A program made the position numbers and the translations under genes. Below, piece after piece: positions 16,401 to 17,356 of a DNA stretch of 17,356 nucleotides; position 1 is the stretch's first letter; the number at the start of each line of letters is the position of its first letter. The notes beneath the pieces were generated by a model. The model was not told the DNA's origin and did not search any database. It worked only from the letters and a program-made list of their open reading frames with translations. Source of the DNA: Coprococcus sp. (lineage in GTDB: Bacteria; Bacillota; Clostridia; Lachnospirales; Lachnospiraceae); contig JAEDGW010000055.1 of NCBI GenBank assembly GCA_016297325.1, positions 1 through 17,356 of the forward strand. The letters run 5' to 3'.

Positions 16401-17356
16401 ATGGACAGAATAAGAAAGACCATAGAGAAGAGAGGATTTGACATGGCGCTGTTTGACAGCGCAGAGGAGCTTTATCCGACGGCTGAGAATACTCTCAGGG
16501 AGATGGATGACGAGATGGCTAGACTCACACTCATCGCGGCATCCCTTGCCCAGCAGCAGAAAGCAGATCAGAGGGCATACAGCAAGATAGAGGGAAGTAT
16601 CGAGTATGCTGTCCAGAATATAAACAGGACGTACGGCGAGGGTGCCTACAGCAGGGAAGATATATCTGCCTCTGACGCTGACACCGCCATTGCAAATGGG
16701 GATGCGGTGCTTGCTGACATGAACCGCCTGTACAAGGAGGCAGAAAAAGCTTACAGCGATTACTACAAGCAGCACGGCTTCATGATGGATCTGTACAAGG
16801 ATGTGAAGCGTATCGTGGACACAAATAATATTGATGTGTCAAGCGGAAGTGTACTTGATGAAGATATGGATACGCTCCGCCAGATATTTGAGACAAGCCT
16901 TATGAAGTACGACAGGAGCATGAAGGCTCTGGATCGCGCAAAGAATGAGATCATGAGATTCAAGGGGCAGACCGCGGATACGCTCGTCGAGATGGGTGTG
17001 TTCGAGATGGCAAATACGATCAGACAGGATGTACAGGTGCCTGACACATATGCACAGGCGAAGGAGCTTTTGGCAAATCTTCTCCAGATCATAGAATTTA
17101 TTCGTCTTGAGAAAGAACGTGTCGAGAAGGGCATTGAGGATATGGTTGCCATCAAGGAGAATTTCGAAAACCAGTGTGTACAGAGATGTATGGATGTGAA
17201 GACGGAGCTTGAAAAGCTGCCAAAGCTCTCACGTATAACGGTGGGGGATGATGTTATCAAGATGGTTGATCTGTCCATACCTTATGTGAAGGATGAATTT
17301 GTAAAGCAGAGAATGTCGGATTACATAGACGACATAGTAAAGGGCGCAGACGCATA
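13443..17356 (+). CDS. jetC: Wadjet JetC-like SMC ATPase, partial at the right edge
   Basis: An open frame of 1304 codons with no stop, cut by the window end. The ATG at 13443 overlaps jetB by 8 nt and has a strong GGAGGTGA site (13427-13434) 8 nt upstream, inside jetB. The N-terminal head (about 1-240) contains a P-loop, L-A-N-G-G-G-K-S (37-44), where the first glycine of the consensus is leucine. Long Glu/Lys/Gln-rich heptad-like stretches (about 240-620 and 745-1300) flank a non-coiled segment (about 630-745, from P-F-P-P to V-I-G-R-D-R-K-F-F) that fits the SMC hinge. The C-terminal head half, with ABC signature and Walker B, must lie beyond the window. In Wadjet, JetC dimers extrude DNA loops and sense small circles, which JetD then cuts. 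SMC-like is near certain; Wadjet is strongly suggested by the neighbours. Confidence 0.85.
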   Translation, partial: MPSINRIRVNNVKYNFGTQQYDDFTMRMYGKNTLYDLANGGGKSILMLLLLQNLIPNCTLDEKQPVEKLFRAGGGNTVIHSLIEWRLDEADVKDGYRYMTTGFCARKAKDAADAGEVQKDTASIEYFNYCIFYKEYNKNDIVNLPLSEGNERITFNGLKNYLKELGHRDMSLEVRIFDKKGEYQRFISGYGLHESHWEIIRGINKTEGHVRTYFETNYRTTRKVVEDLLIEEIIEKAFATKTGRNGEEDTMAETLLDIKDKLNVLAQRKRDIANYDHQIELINVLEGKVNSCIGLYEDNDKICKGLADVYVTGKSYTQQGDTLMEELLQAKNDAAARVEEQNRRLANLRVTRDYLRLEDMNLKMEDTAHMIEDNEKKLQDIKSQIGYKESVNDYLVYRENRRQYEENKLIVENIRNNIGSSSEKMSQYAYNRHLRDEKKLEELMSAKEEAQESYAHAASELEYCQKVLREGEIANAVAENNIADSSAKIEELSSRISSLAASVNLLVVGDVKKMLDDARAESEQTLAKMTELEIAIADGRTKLYDDRYRLTTVQAEYDALVRACEDAHLDAESYRQSGSQLGSIMAVYSVEDPQDITSVINDRIKGTITETIKRQQEIDRLSRLEKCYEENRPFPPSDGAQAVINYISTRHGLMAMHGADYLSALPADVKENILEANPYIPYSVVTKGFAEIEDDINLGSIDTGNECVMVYDMEKLDEEAHVPAENMLVIGRDRKFFMSQDSIEDLKKANEDRISALSEEIDLINEKTETYQEDLAFVTRLVDIRYTGAEDRERELNQQLLEKKDELETLKTSIRNVEAAVKADTESYGDLQQRQQAEADRQQTFVMIDQLNDIVRPEEERLAEYRQRKSDLTAKISELSGEVLKWSATVQETEAKLAGITKNIEEIQYKWTEYFEPYMPKTGIPGSLDNAEDAGNQDGVSGTYAEILDISDEQLEQEFMAMLAVAKDHAPDLDDKKMILETLQKSMDRIRKTIEKRGFDMALFDSAEELYPTAENTLREMDDEMARLTLIAASLAQQQKADQRAYSKIEGSIEYAVQNINRTYGEGAYSREDISASDADTAIANGDAVLADMNRLYKEAEKAYSDYYKQHGFMMDLYKDVKRIVDTNNIDVSSGSVLDEDMDTLRQIFETSLMKYDRSMKALDRAKNEIMRFKGQTADTLVEMGVFEMANTIRQDVQVPDTYAQAKELLANLLQIIEFIRLEKERVEKGIEDMVAIKENFENQCVQRCMDVKTELEKLPKLSRITVGDDVIKMVDLSIPYVKDEFVKQRMSDYIDDIVKGADA

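Noticed and set aside
13443..17356. Housekeeping chromosomal SMC or MukB
   Set aside because: The upstream neighbours are not ScpA/ScpB or MukF/MukE, the P-loop is divergent and the hinge region differs; Wadjet JetC fits better.
1..17356. CRISPR array, tRNA, rRNA, insertion sequence or phage gene
   Set aside because: No regularly spaced direct repeats, cloverleaf-like sequence, transposase or phage structural motif was seen on either strand.

Overview
The window looks like chromosome from a gut-type Clostridia bacterium, most likely Lachnospiraceae. The evidence is Gram-positive Sec and lipoprotein signals (LSGC and LAGC lipoboxes), strong AGGAGG ribosome binding sites, frequent AGA/ATA codons, and protein types common in that family (DHHW/MBOAT pairs, G5/DUF348 lipoproteins, large lipoproteins with a D-x-D-G-x-G-I-P-E-L domain). 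All supported genes are on the + strand. I saw no tRNA, rRNA, CRISPR array, insertion sequence or phage gene.

Region 1 (about 1-3880) holds two surface lipoproteins. The first is 277 aa. The second is 966 aa and starts at TTG. They share a related C-terminal domain, and the larger one looks chimeric because its base composition changes sharply near 2.7 kb. The gap between them carries two hairpins and a repeated GC-rich block that could pair in two mutually exclusive ways.

Region 2 (about 3930-9862, probably continuing to 10994) is a secreted/envelope operon. It opens with a sigma-A-like promoter overlapped by a long inverted repeat and a leader with further hairpins. The first gene encodes an exported protein with wall-binding-type repeats and a C-terminal transglutaminase-like Cys-His-Asp domain. 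Next, coupled by overlapping stop/start codons or short gaps, come an MBOAT O-acyltransferase, a DHHW/AlgJ-like SGNH protein, and a DUF348/G5 lipoprotein. MBOAT plus DHHW is the known pattern for exporting acetyl groups onto an extracellular polymer. The flanking wall-binding and G5 proteins suggest the polymer is cell-wall associated. A rhomboid protease with an extra C-terminal domain follows 28 nt later.

Region 3 (about 11009 to the right edge) starts at its own extended -10 promoter and encodes an SMC-family operon: a JetA-like kleisin (DUF5716-type), a JetB-like small partner (DUF6063-type), and a JetC-like SMC ATPase that runs off the window end. This is best read as a Wadjet-type plasmid-defence condensin of the kind found in Clostridia. 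The nuclease subunit JetD would be expected just beyond the window. The JetC P-loop lacks the usual first glycine.
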